A DNA stretch of 64,000 nucleotides, from NCBI GenBank assembly GCA_017165825.1, contig CM029386.1, positions 1,739,491-1,803,490 of the forward strand. Direction: 5' to 3'. Below, in pieces: positions 32,835 to 44,531 of this stretch; the stretch's first letter is position 1; each line of letters starts with the position of its first letter. Origin of the DNA: Hepsetus odoe (lineage: Eukaryota > Chordata > Actinopteri > Characiformes > Hepsetidae). The translations under genes were made by a program, and so were the position numbers. The notes below the pieces were generated by a model that ran no database searches, was not told the origin of the DNA, and was given only the letters and a program-made list of their open reading frames with translations.

Positions 32835-33334
32835 NNNNNNNNNNNNNNNNNNNNNNNNNNNNNNNNNNNNNNNNNNNNNNNNNNNNNNNNNNNNNNNNNN
32901 NNNNNNNNNNNNNNNNNNNNNNNNNNNNNNNNNNNNNNNNNNNNNNNNNNNNNNNNNNNNNNNNNNNNNNNNNNNNNNNNNNNNNNNNNNNNNNNNNNNN
33001 NNNNNNNNNNNNNNNNNNNNNNNNNNNNNNNNNNNNNNNNNNNNNNNNNNNNNNNNNNNNNNNNNNNNNNNNNNNNNNNNNNNNNNNNNNNNNNNNNNNN
33101 NNNNNNNNNNNNNNNNNNNNNNNNNNNNNNNNNNNNNNNNNNNNNNNNNNNNNNNNNNNNNNNNNNNNNNNNNNNNNNNNNNNNNNNNNNNNNNNNNNNN
33201 NNNNNNNNNNNNNNNNNNNNNNNNNNNNNNNNNNNNNNNNNNNNNNNNNNNNNNNNNNNNNNNNNNNNNNNNNNNNNNNNNNNNNNNNNNNNNNNNNNNN
33301 NNNNNNNNNNNNNNNNNNNNNNNNNNNNNNNNNN
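32835..33334. other. assembly gap (500 N)
   Basis: Placeholder gap in the centre of the large inverted repeat. Confidence 0.99.
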
Positions 33335-33384
33335 GACATGATGGAATGGTCAGGTGATGGATTATTTTATGTGGAAACGTTTTT

Positions 33385-33525
33385 AAAAGGCAAAAAAAAA
33401 GCTGCCCCCTGCTGCACGGTGTGTGCATGGGTTAAATGCAGAGGTCCAGTTTGGTTGTGGTTCGCTGTGCTGTGACCTCGCAATGATAAGAATAGTCACT
33501 TTCACTTCACAGATTTCAGACTTTA
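33385..33525 (+). mobile_element. tail of a second tRNA-SINE family
   Basis: AGCTGCCCCCTGCTGCACGG and GGTTAAATGCAGAGG, then GATAAGAATAGTCACTTTCA. This 3' end is typical of a common fish SINE; the tRNA head would be in the gap. Confidence 0.6.
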
Positions 33526-33529
33526 CTTA

Positions 33530-34270
33530 TTTATTTCTGAGTAAAATCACAGAACTTATGAAAAGTGATTCCAGACTTTTGAAGAGTAGTGCGGATGTTG
33601 AAATGATAAATACCTCCTCCATGGTGTTTTACTTGGTGTAGTCATAAGCTTGTAACTCCAGCCTATCAGCTGCTCTGGAATGCAGATTATAAAGCAATTT
33701 TTGTGTGATTTGCTGAGACTTGAGATCCATGAAGAACATCAGATCAAGCTTTCTGCACAAAAGCAGCACCAAGACATTAAAACTGCTTTTCAGCGCTTCC
33801 ACAAACATCTGACCAAACTTTAACAGCACTTAACGACCGACACACCTTTAATTTAAGGTAATAACATTTACACAAGAGTTATAAACCATGGCCGATATAA
33901 ACCCTCACTGCAGGTTAGACTGGTGAACTGAAGTCATGGATGTTCATATTTTAGTCCATTTTTAACATCAGTGTAATTAACATCCAGTCCTGATTCAATA
34001 TCCAGAGTCCATTACAGTAAAATTAAAAACGGATTAAAACAGTGATGCTATTGAAGTTGTCGGGTGTAGAAATGTACACTTGTCTACATGATCTCAACAG
34101 ACTCCAGTTATGAAAGCTGACATCATCCCACATCATTCATTAAAGTTTATTCCAACAAGCTGGAAATCCTTTTTATTCCATTTGACTTCAGAGTGTTCAC
34201 ACCTCTGGAACAGGCCTGATAACCGTTAACGTGGGTTTATGACAGCCTTTATGACAGCCATAAGCCTTAT
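33530..34270. other. no gene recognised
   Basis: Low-complexity-free sequence with short open frames, nothing identified. Confidence 0.4.
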
Positions 34271-34274
34271 GTAG

Positions 34275-34850
34275 GCTTATGACCACCACCCTCAATTAAA
34301 GGTTCACCACGACCCTCAATTAAAGGTTCACCCACGACCCTCAATTAAAGGTTCACCAACGACCCTCAATTAAAGGTTCACCCACGACCCTCAATTAAAG
34401 GTTCACCCACCGCCCTCAATTAAAGGTTCACCCACCGCCCTCAATTAAAGGTTCACCCACCACCCTCAATTAAAGGTGCACCCACCACCCTCAATTAAAG
34501 GTTCACCCACCACCCTCAATTAAAGGTTCACCCACCGACCTCAATTAAAGGTGCACCCACCACCCTCAATTAAAGGTTCACCCACCACCCTCAATTAAAG
34601 GTTCACCCACCACCCTCAATGAAAGGTTCACCCACCGCCCTCAATTAAAGGTTCACCAACGACCCTCAATTAAAGGTTCACCCACCACCCTCAATTAAAG
34701 GTTCACCCACGACCCTCAATTAAAGGTTCACCCACCACCCTCAATTAAAGGTTCACCACGACCCTCAATTAAAGGTTCACCAACGACCCTCAATTAAAGG
34801 TTCACCCACGACCCTCAATTAAAGGTTCACCACGACCCTCAATTAAAGGT
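34275..34850 (+). repeat. 25-bp minisatellite
   Basis: About 22-23 units of GGTTCACCCACCACCCTCAA followed by TTAAA, with ACGACC, ACCGCC and one-base-shorter variants, ending in (ATA)n. Confidence 0.96.
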
Positions 34851-35007
34851 AATAATAATAATAATAATAATATTGAACCTTTTCAATAGCATTGTTCCAG
34901 TGACAAAATAAAAGTCCCTTTTTAGAGAAACACAGTGAACACTATTCATTTAAAGGGCTTTTGTTGATGGTAGCTGTTTGTAACCAATGGCGTAACTAAT
35001 TTATTTA

Positions 35008-35206
35008 TTTACTGCATTTGGCAGACGCTCTTATCCAGAGCGACTTCCATGTCCTAATTACAGGGACAGTCCCCCTGGAGACACTCAGGGTTAAGGGTCT
35101 TGCTCAGGGACCCAGTGGTGGTAGTGCTAGAGGTGGATTCAAACCGGGGACCTCTTGAGCCACAGGTCCATAGACAACTATCCTACCGCTAGACCACCAA
35201 CACCCC
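35008..35206 (-). mobile_element. V-SINE-like SINE (minus)
   Basis: Reverse complement of the family with tail GATAAGAGCGTCTGCCAAAT, body GGGTCCCTGAGCAAGACCCT and head TGGTCTAGCGGTAGGATAG. Near full length. Confidence 0.88.
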
Positions 35207-35495
35207 TTAACTAATCACACCTCATTTGCACTGGGACAATTTCACGGCTTGGGATTGAGACGGCTGCTGTCTCTGATGAACAGACACCCAAGCATTTATT
35301 CACTTTCATGTCCAGCTGACAATTAGATATAATCTAAATCATATATTTAAACCATTAGACTACATTATTATTTTTATTTATTTATTTATAAGATCCCAGA
35401 ATGAAATTTACAGAATTAATATTAACGATGAAAACCCAGCCACTAGGGATGCACAAGCCAGTGTATTTCTTCGTGCCGGTCCCAAGCCCGGGTAA

Positions 35496-36518
35496 ATGGG
35501 GAGGGTTACGTCAGGAAGGGCATCCGGTGTAAAACTTTGCCAAATCAATATGCGGACAACGATACAGAATTCCATACCGGATCGGGCGAGGCCCGGGTTA
35601 ACAACGACCGCCACCAGTGCTGTTAGCCTACAGGGTGCTGGTGGAAATTGGACTACTGTTGGCCAAAGAAGAAGAAGAGGAAGAAGGCATGTCCAGAGGG
35701 AGAAGGAGAGAAAGAAGGAGAGGAGAGTGGAAGTGAGGGTAGGGACTTTGAATGTTGGCAGCATGACTGGTAAAGGTAGAGAATTAGCTGATATGATGGA
35801 GAGAAGGAAGGTTGACATTTTGTGTGTGCAAGAGACTAGATGCAAGGGTAGTAAGGCCAGGTGTATTAGAGGGGGGTTTAAACTGTTCTACCATGGTGTG
35901 GATAGAAGGAGGAATGGAGTAGGTGTTATCCTGAAGGAAGAGTATGTGGAGAGTGTTTTGGAAGTGAAGAGGGTGTCAGGGAGGGTGATGAGTTTGAAGC
36001 TGGAAGTTGAAGGTGTGATAATGAATGTTGTTAGTGCTTATGCTCCACAAGTTGGTTGTAAGATGAATGAGAAGGAAAAATTCTGGAGTGAGTTAGATGA
36101 AGTGATAGAGAGTGTACCCAGGGGAGAGAGAGTGATGATTGGTGCAGATTTTAATGGTCATGTTTGTGAAGGGAACAGAGGTGATGAGGAGGTGATGGGT
36201 AGGCATGGTATCAAGAAGAGGAATGCTGAAGGTCAGATGGTTGTAGATTTTGCAAAAAGGATGGAAATGGCTGTAGTTAATACTTATTTTAAGAAGAGGG
36301 AGGAGCACAGGGTGACGTATAAGAGTGGAGGAAGATGCTCACAGGTGGATTATATTCTTTGCAGGAGGGTCAGTTTGAAAGAGATCAGAGACTGCAAAGT
36401 AGTGACAGGGAAGAGTGTAGCTAAACAGCATAGGATGGTGGTCTGTAGGATGACCTTGGAGGTCAAGAAGAGGAGGAAAGTGAAGGCAGAGTCGAGGATC
36501 AAGTGGTGGAAGCTGTAG
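35496..36518 (+). pseudogene. RTE LINE endonuclease domain
   Basis: APE-type endonuclease: GTLNVGSMTGKGRELADM (N), CVQETRCKG (E), MIGADFNGHVCEG (D and N), GGRCSQVDYILCRR (D) and QHRMVVCRM (H) place all active-site blocks. The frame ends at TAG after WWKL, yet the same frame continues on the far side (EEDCKVEFRQELTRALGG). The stop is therefore a point lesion inside one long endonuclease-RT ORF. Confidence 0.9.
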
Positions 36519-38548
36519 GAGGAGGACTGTAAGGTGGAATTCAGGCAGGAGTTAACACGGGCACTGGGAGGTGTTGAAGAGCTACCGGATTGCTGGGAAA
36601 ATACTGCAGAAGTGATAAGGCAGACGGCTAGAAATGTACTTGGTGTGACATCTGGAAGGAAGAAAGAGGATAAGGAAACCTGGTGGTGGAACCAAGAAGT
36701 CCAGGAGCGTATTCAAAAGAAGAGGGAGGCAAAGAAGACATGGGACAGTCAGAGAGATGAAGAAAGTAGACAGGTGTACAAGGAGATGAACCGCAGGGCG
36801 AAGAAAGCAGTGGTGAAGGCCAAAGATAAGGTGTTTGGTGATTTGTATGAGAGGTTAGACAGTAAAGAGGGAGAAAAGGACCTTTACCGATTGGCTAGAC
36901 AGAGAGACAGATCTGGGAAAGATGTGCAGCAGGTCAGGGCGATTAAAGATGGAAATGGTAACGTACTCACAGGTGAACAGAGCGTGTTGAGCAGATGGAA
37001 GGAATACTTTGAGGAGCTGATGAATGAAGAAAATGTGAGAGAGAGAAGACTGGATGATGTGAGAAGAGTTAACCAGGAAGTGCAGGAAATAAACAAGATG
37101 GAAGTAAGGGCAGCGATGAAGAGGATGAAGAATGGAAAGGCTGTTGGACCGGATGACATACCAGTGGAAGCATGCAGATGTTTAGGGGAGATGGCAGTTG
37201 AGTTTCTGACCAGATTGTTTAACACAATCTTGGCAAGTGAGAAGATGCCTGAGGAGTGGAGACGAAGTGTACTGGTACCGATCTTCAAGAATAAGGGTGA
37301 TGCACAGAGCTGTAGTAACTTTAGAGGGATAAAGTTGATCAGCCACACCATGAAGTTATGGGAAAGAGTAGTGGAAGCTAGGTTAAGAAAAGAGGTGAGG
37401 ATCAGTGAACAGCAGTATGGTTTTATGCCGAGAAAGCGCACCACAGATGCAATGTTTGCTCTGAGGGTGTTGATGGAGAAGTACAGAGAAGGTCAGAAGG
37501 AGCTGCATTGTGCCTTTGTGGATTTGGAGAAAGCATATGACAGGGTGCCTATGACAGAGAGGAGTTGTGGTTTTGTATGAGGAAGTCTGGTGTTACAGAG
37601 AAGTATGTGAGAGTAGTTCAGGATATGTATGATGGCAGTGTAACAGTTGTGAGGTCTGCAGTGGGAGTGACTGATGCATTTAAGGTAAAGGTTGGATTAC
37701 ATCAAGGATCAGCACTGAGCCCATTCTTGTTTGCAATGGTAATGGACAGGTTGACGGACGAGGTTAGACAGGAGTCTCTGTGGATGATGATGTTTGCTGA
37801 TGATATTGTGATCTGTAGTGAGAGTAGGGAGCAGCTTGAGGAGAACCTGGAGAGATGGAGATATGCTCTGGAGAGGAGAGGAATGAAAGTGAGTAGGGCA
37901 AAGACAGAATACATGATTGTGAATGAAAGGGAGGAAAGTGGCGTGGTTAGGATGCAGGGAGTGGAGGTAACAAAGGTGGAGGAGTTTAAATACTTGGGAT
38001 CAACAGTTCAGTGTAACGGCGAGTGTGGCAGAGAGGTGAAGAAGAGAGTGCAGGCTGGTTGGAATGGGTGGAGAAGAGTGGCTGGAGTGATTTGTGACAG
38101 ACGCGTACCAGCTAGAGTAAAAGGGAAGGTTTACAGGACAGTAGTGAGACCAGCTATGTTGTATGGGTTGGAGACGGTGGCACTGACGAAAAGGCAGGAG
38201 GCGGAGCTGGAGGTGTCAGAGTTAAAGATGCTGAGATTTTCGTTGGGTGTGACGAGGATGGACAGGATTAGAAATGAGTATATTAGAGGGACAGCTCAGG
38301 TTAGACGTCTTGGAGACAAGGTTAGAGAAGCAAGGTTGCGTTGGTTTGGACATGTCCATAGGAGAGACGAGGATTACATTGGAAGGAGGATGTTGAGGAT
38401 GGAGCTGCCAGGAAAGAGGAGAAGAGGAAGACCAAAGAGGAGGTTTATGGATGTGGTGAGAGAGGACATGCAGGTGGTCGGTTTGAAGCAGGAAGATGCA
38501 AAAGACAGGAAGAAATGGAGACAGTTGATCCGCTGTGGTGACCCCTAA
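36519..38548 (+). pseudogene. RTE LINE reverse transcriptase domain
   Basis: RT motifs in order: GKAVGPDDIPVEA, VLVPIFKNKGD, NFRGIKLISHTMKL, QYGFMPRKRTTDAM, CAFVDLEKAYDRVP (catalytic Asp), GLHQGSALSPFLFA and MFADDIVICS (catalytic DD). A C-terminal LRWFGHVHRRDEDY and GKRRRGRPKRR end follows. The frame changes near 37550, where GCCT is followed by ATGAC before AGAGAGGAG; the copy at 59.86 kb has GCCTAGAGAGGAG. This 5-base insertion shifts the frame. Confidence 0.9.
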
Positions 38549-38744
38549 ACGGGAGCAGCCAAAAGAAAAAGAAGAAAGAAGAAGAATATTAACAATGAAC
38601 TCGGATCAGTTTTCCACAGATCTTAACAGGATGAACTAATTTTAGGATCAGTCAGGTGAGCTGGAGCTAAACTAAACTGACTGATGGTTGTGACGTTCCA
38701 GAGCTGCAACTCTGTGCTGATGATGATGATGAAATTTTACCTGC

Positions 38745-38840
38745 TGTATGTTGGAGAGCCAGCAGCACAGACAGAGTCAGCACAGAGCCCAGCGTGATTC
38801 TCCTGGAGGTTCTCCCAGACTCTGTCTCCAGTATGTGAGC
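38745..38840 (-). other. possible signal-peptide exon fragment
   Basis: Minus strand reads RRITLGSVLTLSVLLALQHT and then AG before a GTAAAATTT donor (38744 and below). The composition fits a signal peptide. No start ATG is visible; the upstream side is replaced by short GGGGTTTTCAGGGCAG repeats and a SINE. I cannot link it in phase to another exon. Confidence 0.3.
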
Positions 38841-38876
38841 AGGGGGTTTTCAGGGCAGGGTTTTCTGAGGGGGTTT

Positions 38877-39015
38877 TCAGGGCAGCGGTGGTCTAGTGGT
38901 GAGGGTGTAGCTTCTGCATCTGAAGATTGTGGGATAGATTCGCTCACCAGTAGGTTGCCCTGAAGTACCCTTGAGCAAGGTACTGTCCCCATCACTGCTC
39001 CTTGGGTGCTTTCAA
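38877..39015 (+). mobile_element. tRNA SINE, second family
   Basis: Head GGGCAGCGGTGGTCTAGTGG, a degraded B-box region (GATAGATTCGCTCACC), then GCCCTGAAGTACCCTTGAGC and CACTGCTCCTTGGGTGC. Confidence 0.75.
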
Positions 39016-39500
39016 TAGCTAAACAGGTTAGCTAAATAGCTAAACAGGAGGAGCAAAGAAGAAGAGGGACTTTCAGTGTGAAGCTGACTAACCAAGTGAG
39101 GTCACACACACCATATACACACACCATGTGTGTAGTTTCATTTGTTAAATTAGACTTGACCTGATGAATAATCATGAAATGAATCAGATAAACTCACAAA
39201 TTTTATTATTTGTTATAAACTGGTTTTGTTTTTACTTCACCGTTTGATATTTTTCTTTTTTCATTTTGTTATAATTTGTTTGTTTACTCATGCTTTTCAT
39301 TGTGTATTATTAATTTAAAATATTTCTATTTATTTTTCAATTTTAGATTCATTTAAACCCCAGTGTTACTGTAAGATCATCATTTGATATTTTTCTCTGT
39401 AGAAAGTGCTCAGCGCGCCCTCTGGCGGTGAGATTAGTTCACAGCGATTAGAGATCTTTCCAGAGATTCAGTTCCTCTGATAATCCAGCAGATCTTTATA
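39016..39500. other. no gene recognised
   Basis: AT-rich, nothing identified. Confidence 0.4.
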
Positions 39501-39504
39501 AATA

Positions 39505-39725
39505 TGTCTTCATAAACCAGGAGTTTATTATCAACCAGGAGTTTATTATAAATCAGGAGTTTATTATAAATCTGGAGTTTATTATTAATCAGGAGTTTAT
39601 TATTAATCAGGAGTTTATTATAAACCAGGAGTTTATTATTAATCAGGAGTTTATTATTAATCTGTTTATTATAAATCATGAGTTTATTATTAATCAGGAG
39701 TTTATTATAAATCAGGAGTTTATTA
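39505..39725 (+). repeat. 18-bp minisatellite, outer copy
   Basis: About 12 units of AATCAGGAGTTTATTATAA type, same family as 29876-30800 but outside the right arm and in the same orientation as there. Confidence 0.93.
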
Positions 39726-40936
39726 TAGGCCGCTCCTTTCAGTCCTGTTTGTGATAAAATGTGATTAAAGCTCGCGGTGATGAGAAGCAGCTCGGTGATG
39801 CGCGTGCACGAGAGAGGGTGCAGCAGTAGGGAGGGGGAGGATTTCAGCACAGCAGTTCCGAGTAGTGTTGGAGGCCACCACTATGAAGCTTATGTGGCTC
39901 CTACCTCCTGCTAGCACCCTAGGATTTGCTTGCATCTTTCCTGGGGTTTGACGAGAGACTGAAGAGAATGTTTGGATTCTCCAGGTGCTGTTTGCCTTTA
40001 TAATGGATGTAGCACAGATTCTAGACATGCTGGAGTCTGTGGCTTTGTCCGCTTTGTTTTAAATCCTTTAAATATGGAAGAGCGAACTGTTTGGGAATCC
40101 TTGACTGATATACTTTCATTCAACATCTGGATTCCGTCTGGAGTGGAAAAAAGGGAGTGGAGCCACAAACGCATTGATAAACTCCTGATTAATAATAAAC
40201 TCCTGATTATAATAAACTCCTGATTTATAATAAACTCCTGATTAATAATAAACTCCGGATTTATATTAAACTCTTGATTTATAATAAACGCCTGATTTAT
40301 GAAGACACTTTTTAAAGATCTGATCGATTGCCAATTCCTTTATTACATTTTTCTCTTTCCTCACCCATAAATAAATAAGTAAATAAATATCAGAATTAAA
40401 AACTGAATTAATTAAATGATTGTAACATTGTAACACTACATATTAATAATGGAACACTACATATTTATAACGGAACACTACATGATTATAACGGAACACT
40501 ACATGATTATAATGGAACACTACATGTTTATAATGGAACACTACATGTTTATAATGGAACACTACGTTTATAATGGAACACTACATGTTTATAACGGAAC
40601 ACTACATGTTAATAATGGAACACTGCATGATTATTTGAATTTGTCCCAAATTCTCCAGATCTCAGTCCCAACATCTGTAGGATCTGCTGGAGGAACTAGT
40701 CTGACCTGTTGGATTCTCCACCTCCAAACTTACAGGATCTTAAAGGATCTTCTGTTAAAGTCTTGGTGCAGAAACCACAGCACACCTTCAGAGGTCTTGT
40801 GGGGTCCAGGTCTCATCGGGTCAGAGCAGTTTTGGGGACATGAGAGGTCCCACTCAGTGTTGGACAGGTGGTTTTAATGTTATGGCTGATTGGTGTGTAG
40901 ATAATTATTTACTCTCGCTGCCATTAGAGGGCGGTG

Positions 40937-41022
40937 TTTATAAGACAGTAAAAGTGAAAGTGAAAGTAGAATCTGCAGCGAAAGAGAGAAGATCACACAT
41001 CTCAGCGCTCTGGATTCACACA
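40937..41022 (+). promoter_or_regulatory. IRF/ISRE-like promoter and non-coding exon 1 of copy B
   Basis: TTTATAAGACAGT, then AAAAGTGAAAGTGAAAGTAG, then AGAGAAGATCACACATCTCA and GGATTCACACA directly before the donor GTAAGTT at 41023. Same order and spacing as the module upstream of copy A, and nearly the same as that of the NLR. It faces the signal-peptide exon at 46192. The TATA-like element lying before the IRF sites is unusual and may not be the real TATA. Confidence 0.6.
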
Positions 41023-41269
41023 GTAAGTTCATTAAAGTTCTTCAATATCACATCATCACTGTGGACTTGAACAGCAGATTTTCTGAGAGTCTGTATCAAC
41101 TAGATTTCATTTCTGTGCTGAAATGAAGTTTATTCATGAATCAGCTCAAAGTCCTGAAGAGGAAGTGAACAAACCCGACCCTCCATTTTCTGCTGCTGGT
41201 CTGTGAAATTTGTCCTCTGTCTGTTCTTTAAATTTGTTTTCTGATTCAATAATTTTTTTCATTTTTACA

Positions 41270-42170
41270 TGCATTTCCTATTGATCTTTACACACTGTCC
41301 CTTACACACACTGTCCCTTACACACACTATCCCTTTAACACACCATCCCTTACACACACTGTCCCTTACACACACTGTCCGTTACACACATTGTCCCTTA
41401 TACACTCTCCATTACACACACTGTCCCTTTAACACACTGTACCTTACACACACTGTCCCTTATACACTCTCCATTACACACACTGTCTCTTACACACACT
41501 GTCCCTTACACACACTGTCCCTTTAACACACTGTCCCTTACACACGCTGTCCCTTACACACACTGTCCCTTTAACACACTGTTCCTTACACACACTGTTC
41601 CTTACACACACTTTCCCTTTAACACACTGTCCCTTTAACACACTGTCATTTTAACACACTCTCCCTTACACACACTGTCCCTTTACCACACTCTCCCTTA
41701 CACACACTCTTCCTTTAACACAGTCTCTTTTACACACACTGTCCCTTTAACACACTCTCCCTTATACACACTCTCCATTTAACACACTCTCCTTTACACA
41801 CACTGACCCTTTAACACACTCTCCCTTATACACACTCTCCGTTTAACACACTCTCCTTTACACACACTGTCCCTTTAACACACTCTCCCTTATACACACT
41901 CTCCGTTTAACACACTCTCCCCTACACAAACTGTCTCTTTAACACACACTGTCCTTTACACAAACTGTCCCTTTAACACACTGTACCTTACACACACTGT
42001 CCCTTTAACACACTGTTCCTTACACACACTGTCCTTTAAACACACTGTCCCATACACACACTGTCTCTTACACACACTGTCTCTTACACACACTGTCCCA
42101 TACACACACTGTCCCATACACACACTGTCTCTTACACACACTGTCTTTTACACACACAGTCCCTTATATC
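41270..42170 (+). repeat. 16-bp minisatellite, expanded
   Basis: About 55 units of ACACTGTCCCTTACAC and ACACTGTCCCTTTAAC; roughly three times longer than its partner in the left arm. Confidence 0.95.
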
Positions 42171-43012
42171 CCGATATAATATTTGCAGATACTTTAATTT
42201 TACACCCTGCCTTTCCACAGTATGAATAATATCTTTAATTGACGTGTACGATATGTTTAGTCAAAGATCAGAAAGTCAAATTCACTACAGCGATCCATTT
42301 ATTTGTATTTTTTGTTTAAAATAAGCTTCTGTTTTGGGTTCATGTTTGTAAGTCTGACTCTGAAGGAGTCACTGCCTCACCAGACATGTACCTCACCACA
42401 CGTCACTGGTAGTAAGGATTAACTGGGAACATCTGGCAGAAGATCCTGTCTGGTCTTCATAAGTTTTTTAACTCACACCTGTGAGCTTTTCCTGCATGAG
42501 GTTTGGGACATTGGCCTCTGAAAGGACCCTGTTCAAAGCCTCCTCTGCTGAAATGGCTGCAATGAGATGTGGCCCGATGGCTATTGGTGCCTGCATGGTG
42601 GCAACCCAAGGTCCTGGTGATGGACACCATCAGTAAGAGAAGCTGTGAGTCTAAAGTGTTTGTCTAGCTCTGGAGACTCTGGAGAGGATTTCAAATTGCA
42701 GTCAGGGGCCAGAAGGTGTCCAGTATGAGAAGCTGAAGTATCTCGAGATCTTGTTAATGAGTTACAGTAAAATGGAGCAGGAGGTCACTGTACCAGACTG
42801 TTGTGGTGAAGAGTTTCTTGTCTTTTATCCTCAAACAACAGCAGCATCGGTTCATTTTAGTGAATGAAATACTGCAACTGGGTCCAGTATAGAAATCAAC
42901 ATCCACAGAACACAGGGCTCTCTTTACTTCTTCTTCTGTTGATCAGTGACCTAAATATTAGTTTTCTTACAGATTTTTGGGCTCTTATCCCTTAATTTCT
43001 TTCTCTTACACA

Positions 43013-43062
43013 AACACGCACACACACACACACACACACACGCACACACACACAAACTCACA

Positions 43063-43098
<36 letters not shown>

Positions 43099-43162
43099 CA
43101 CACACACACACACACACACACTCACACACACACACACACTCACACACACACACACACACACA

Positions 43163-43193
<31 letters not shown>

Positions 43194-43195
43194 CA
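43013..43195 (+). repeat. (CA)n microsatellite
   Basis: CA tract with CTCACA interruptions; partner of the TG tract at 27.3 kb. Confidence 0.97.
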
Positions 43196-43427
43196 TTCTT
43201 AAACTTAATTAGATAAACTTATGATGTGACAAAAATGTGTCCCAACCTGTTCAGAGGTTCTGAAGAAAAGATTATTATTCAGTCTGTACTTCAGTCGAGG
43301 CAGAGCTGAACTTTTCCAACGGAAGGCTCTGAAAGAAGAGAAAACTCACCTGTGAATGTGTCTTAGATCACCTCCTGAAGTCGTTTGAGTGATCAGGTTT
43401 ATATCTGTTAAATGCTTTATGTAGTCA

Positions 43428-44462
43428 AGTCAAGTAGGTTTTTATTGTCATTTCAACCATATACACAGTACATAGTGAAATGATATAACGTTCCTCCAGG
43501 ACCCTGGAGCAACACATAAGGCAACAACAGACAAGACATAAAACACAAGACAGAGCAAGTACAGACAAGAACTAGCAGTGCAGACAACAACAGACAGTAC
43601 AACAGACAAGACATTCATCCATCAGTGAGCTGTGCTATGAAACAAAGCAGAAGAAATTATTGGACAATATAACAGAGCAGAAGTGTTGTACTTAAAGTGC
43701 AGAGTGCATAAATAAATAAATAAGTGGTAAAGTGGCTGATGTGCATGAATGATCATTATTGCATAAACAGGAAAAATTCCAGAAATAGCAGGTTATTGGA
43801 AAGACATTAGCAGTTCAGAAATCTGATGGCCAGGGGGAAGAAACTGTTTCCCAACCTGGTAGTGGAGGTTTGTATGCTATGGAAACTTTTCCCGGATGGC
43901 AGGAGGGAGAAGAGAGTGTGGGACGGGTGAGAAGGATCATCCACAATGCTGGTTACTTTGCGTATGCAGCAAGTAGAGAAAATGTCCTGAACAGATGGCA
44001 GAGAGACCCCGATGATCTTCTCGTTTTTTCTCACTATCTGTTGTAGAGATGTTGCAGTCCCTTTACCAGGCAGTGATGCGGCTGCTCAGGATGCTCTCAA
44101 TGGTTCCCCTGTAAAAGATGGTGAGGATGGGAGTTGGGAGATGGGCTTACCTCAGTCTGTGATGGAAGTAGAGACGCTGCTGAGCTTTCTTTGTGATGGA
44201 GTTTTGTTGAGAGTCCTCATGAGGTTGTTGGATATGTGAACACCAAAAAACTTGGTGACCAAAAAACTGGACCATCTCCACGCTGTTGATATTCAGTGAA
44301 GCGTGGTCCCGACATGGTCTCCTGAAGTCAACAACCATCTCTTTAGTCTTGTCGACATTCAAAGGTTGTTGGTTCTGCACCAGTCCGTCAGCTGTTCTAT
44401 CTCCTCTCTGTATGCTGCCTCGTCACCATCTCTGATCAGACCCACCACGGTTGTATCCTTAG
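43428..44462 (-). mobile_element. Rex1/CR1-like LINE, 3' part
   Basis: Minus strand reads TTVVGLIRDGDEAAYREEIE then QLTDWCRTNNL, VDKTKEMVVDFRR, SITKKAQQRLYFHHRLR and IIGVSLPSVQDIFSTCCIRK, ending FFPLAIRFLNC. The 3' end lies at the TAGGTTTTTATTGTCATTTC side. Truncated at the 5' end within the RT ADD motif (here AKD) with frame breaks. Clade assignment is tentative. Confidence 0.7.
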
Positions 44463-44531
44463 CTGAAACATGAAAGTTAAAATATGAGAAGTTCATGCTG
44501 AAGAATAAAAGATATGAAAGTTCTGAACATA

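Larger units (their letters stand above)
35433..38584 (+). mobile_element. nearly complete RTE-clade LINE
   Basis: Begins with the family 5' end (GCACAAGCCAGTGTATTTCT) and ends CTAAACGGGAGCAGCC plus an AAGAAG tail. Flanked by AATATTAACGATGAA (35418-35432) and AATATTAACAATGAA (38585-38599), a 15-base target-site duplication with one mismatch, so both ends are defined. Only two coding lesions are visible: a TAG at 36516-36518 and an insertion of 5 bases near 37547. Confidence 0.93.
40055..43349 (-). repeat. right arm of large inverted repeat
   Basis: Inverted match to 27108-30935. Includes the 18-bp minisatellite (40170-40290), 21-bp minisatellite (40435-40630), DNA-transposon-like repeat (40640-40890), ISRE-like module (40937-41022), 16-bp minisatellite (41270-42170) and (CA)n (43013-43195). 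The stretch 42170-43000 mirrors 27.4-28.2 kb. Confidence 0.88.
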
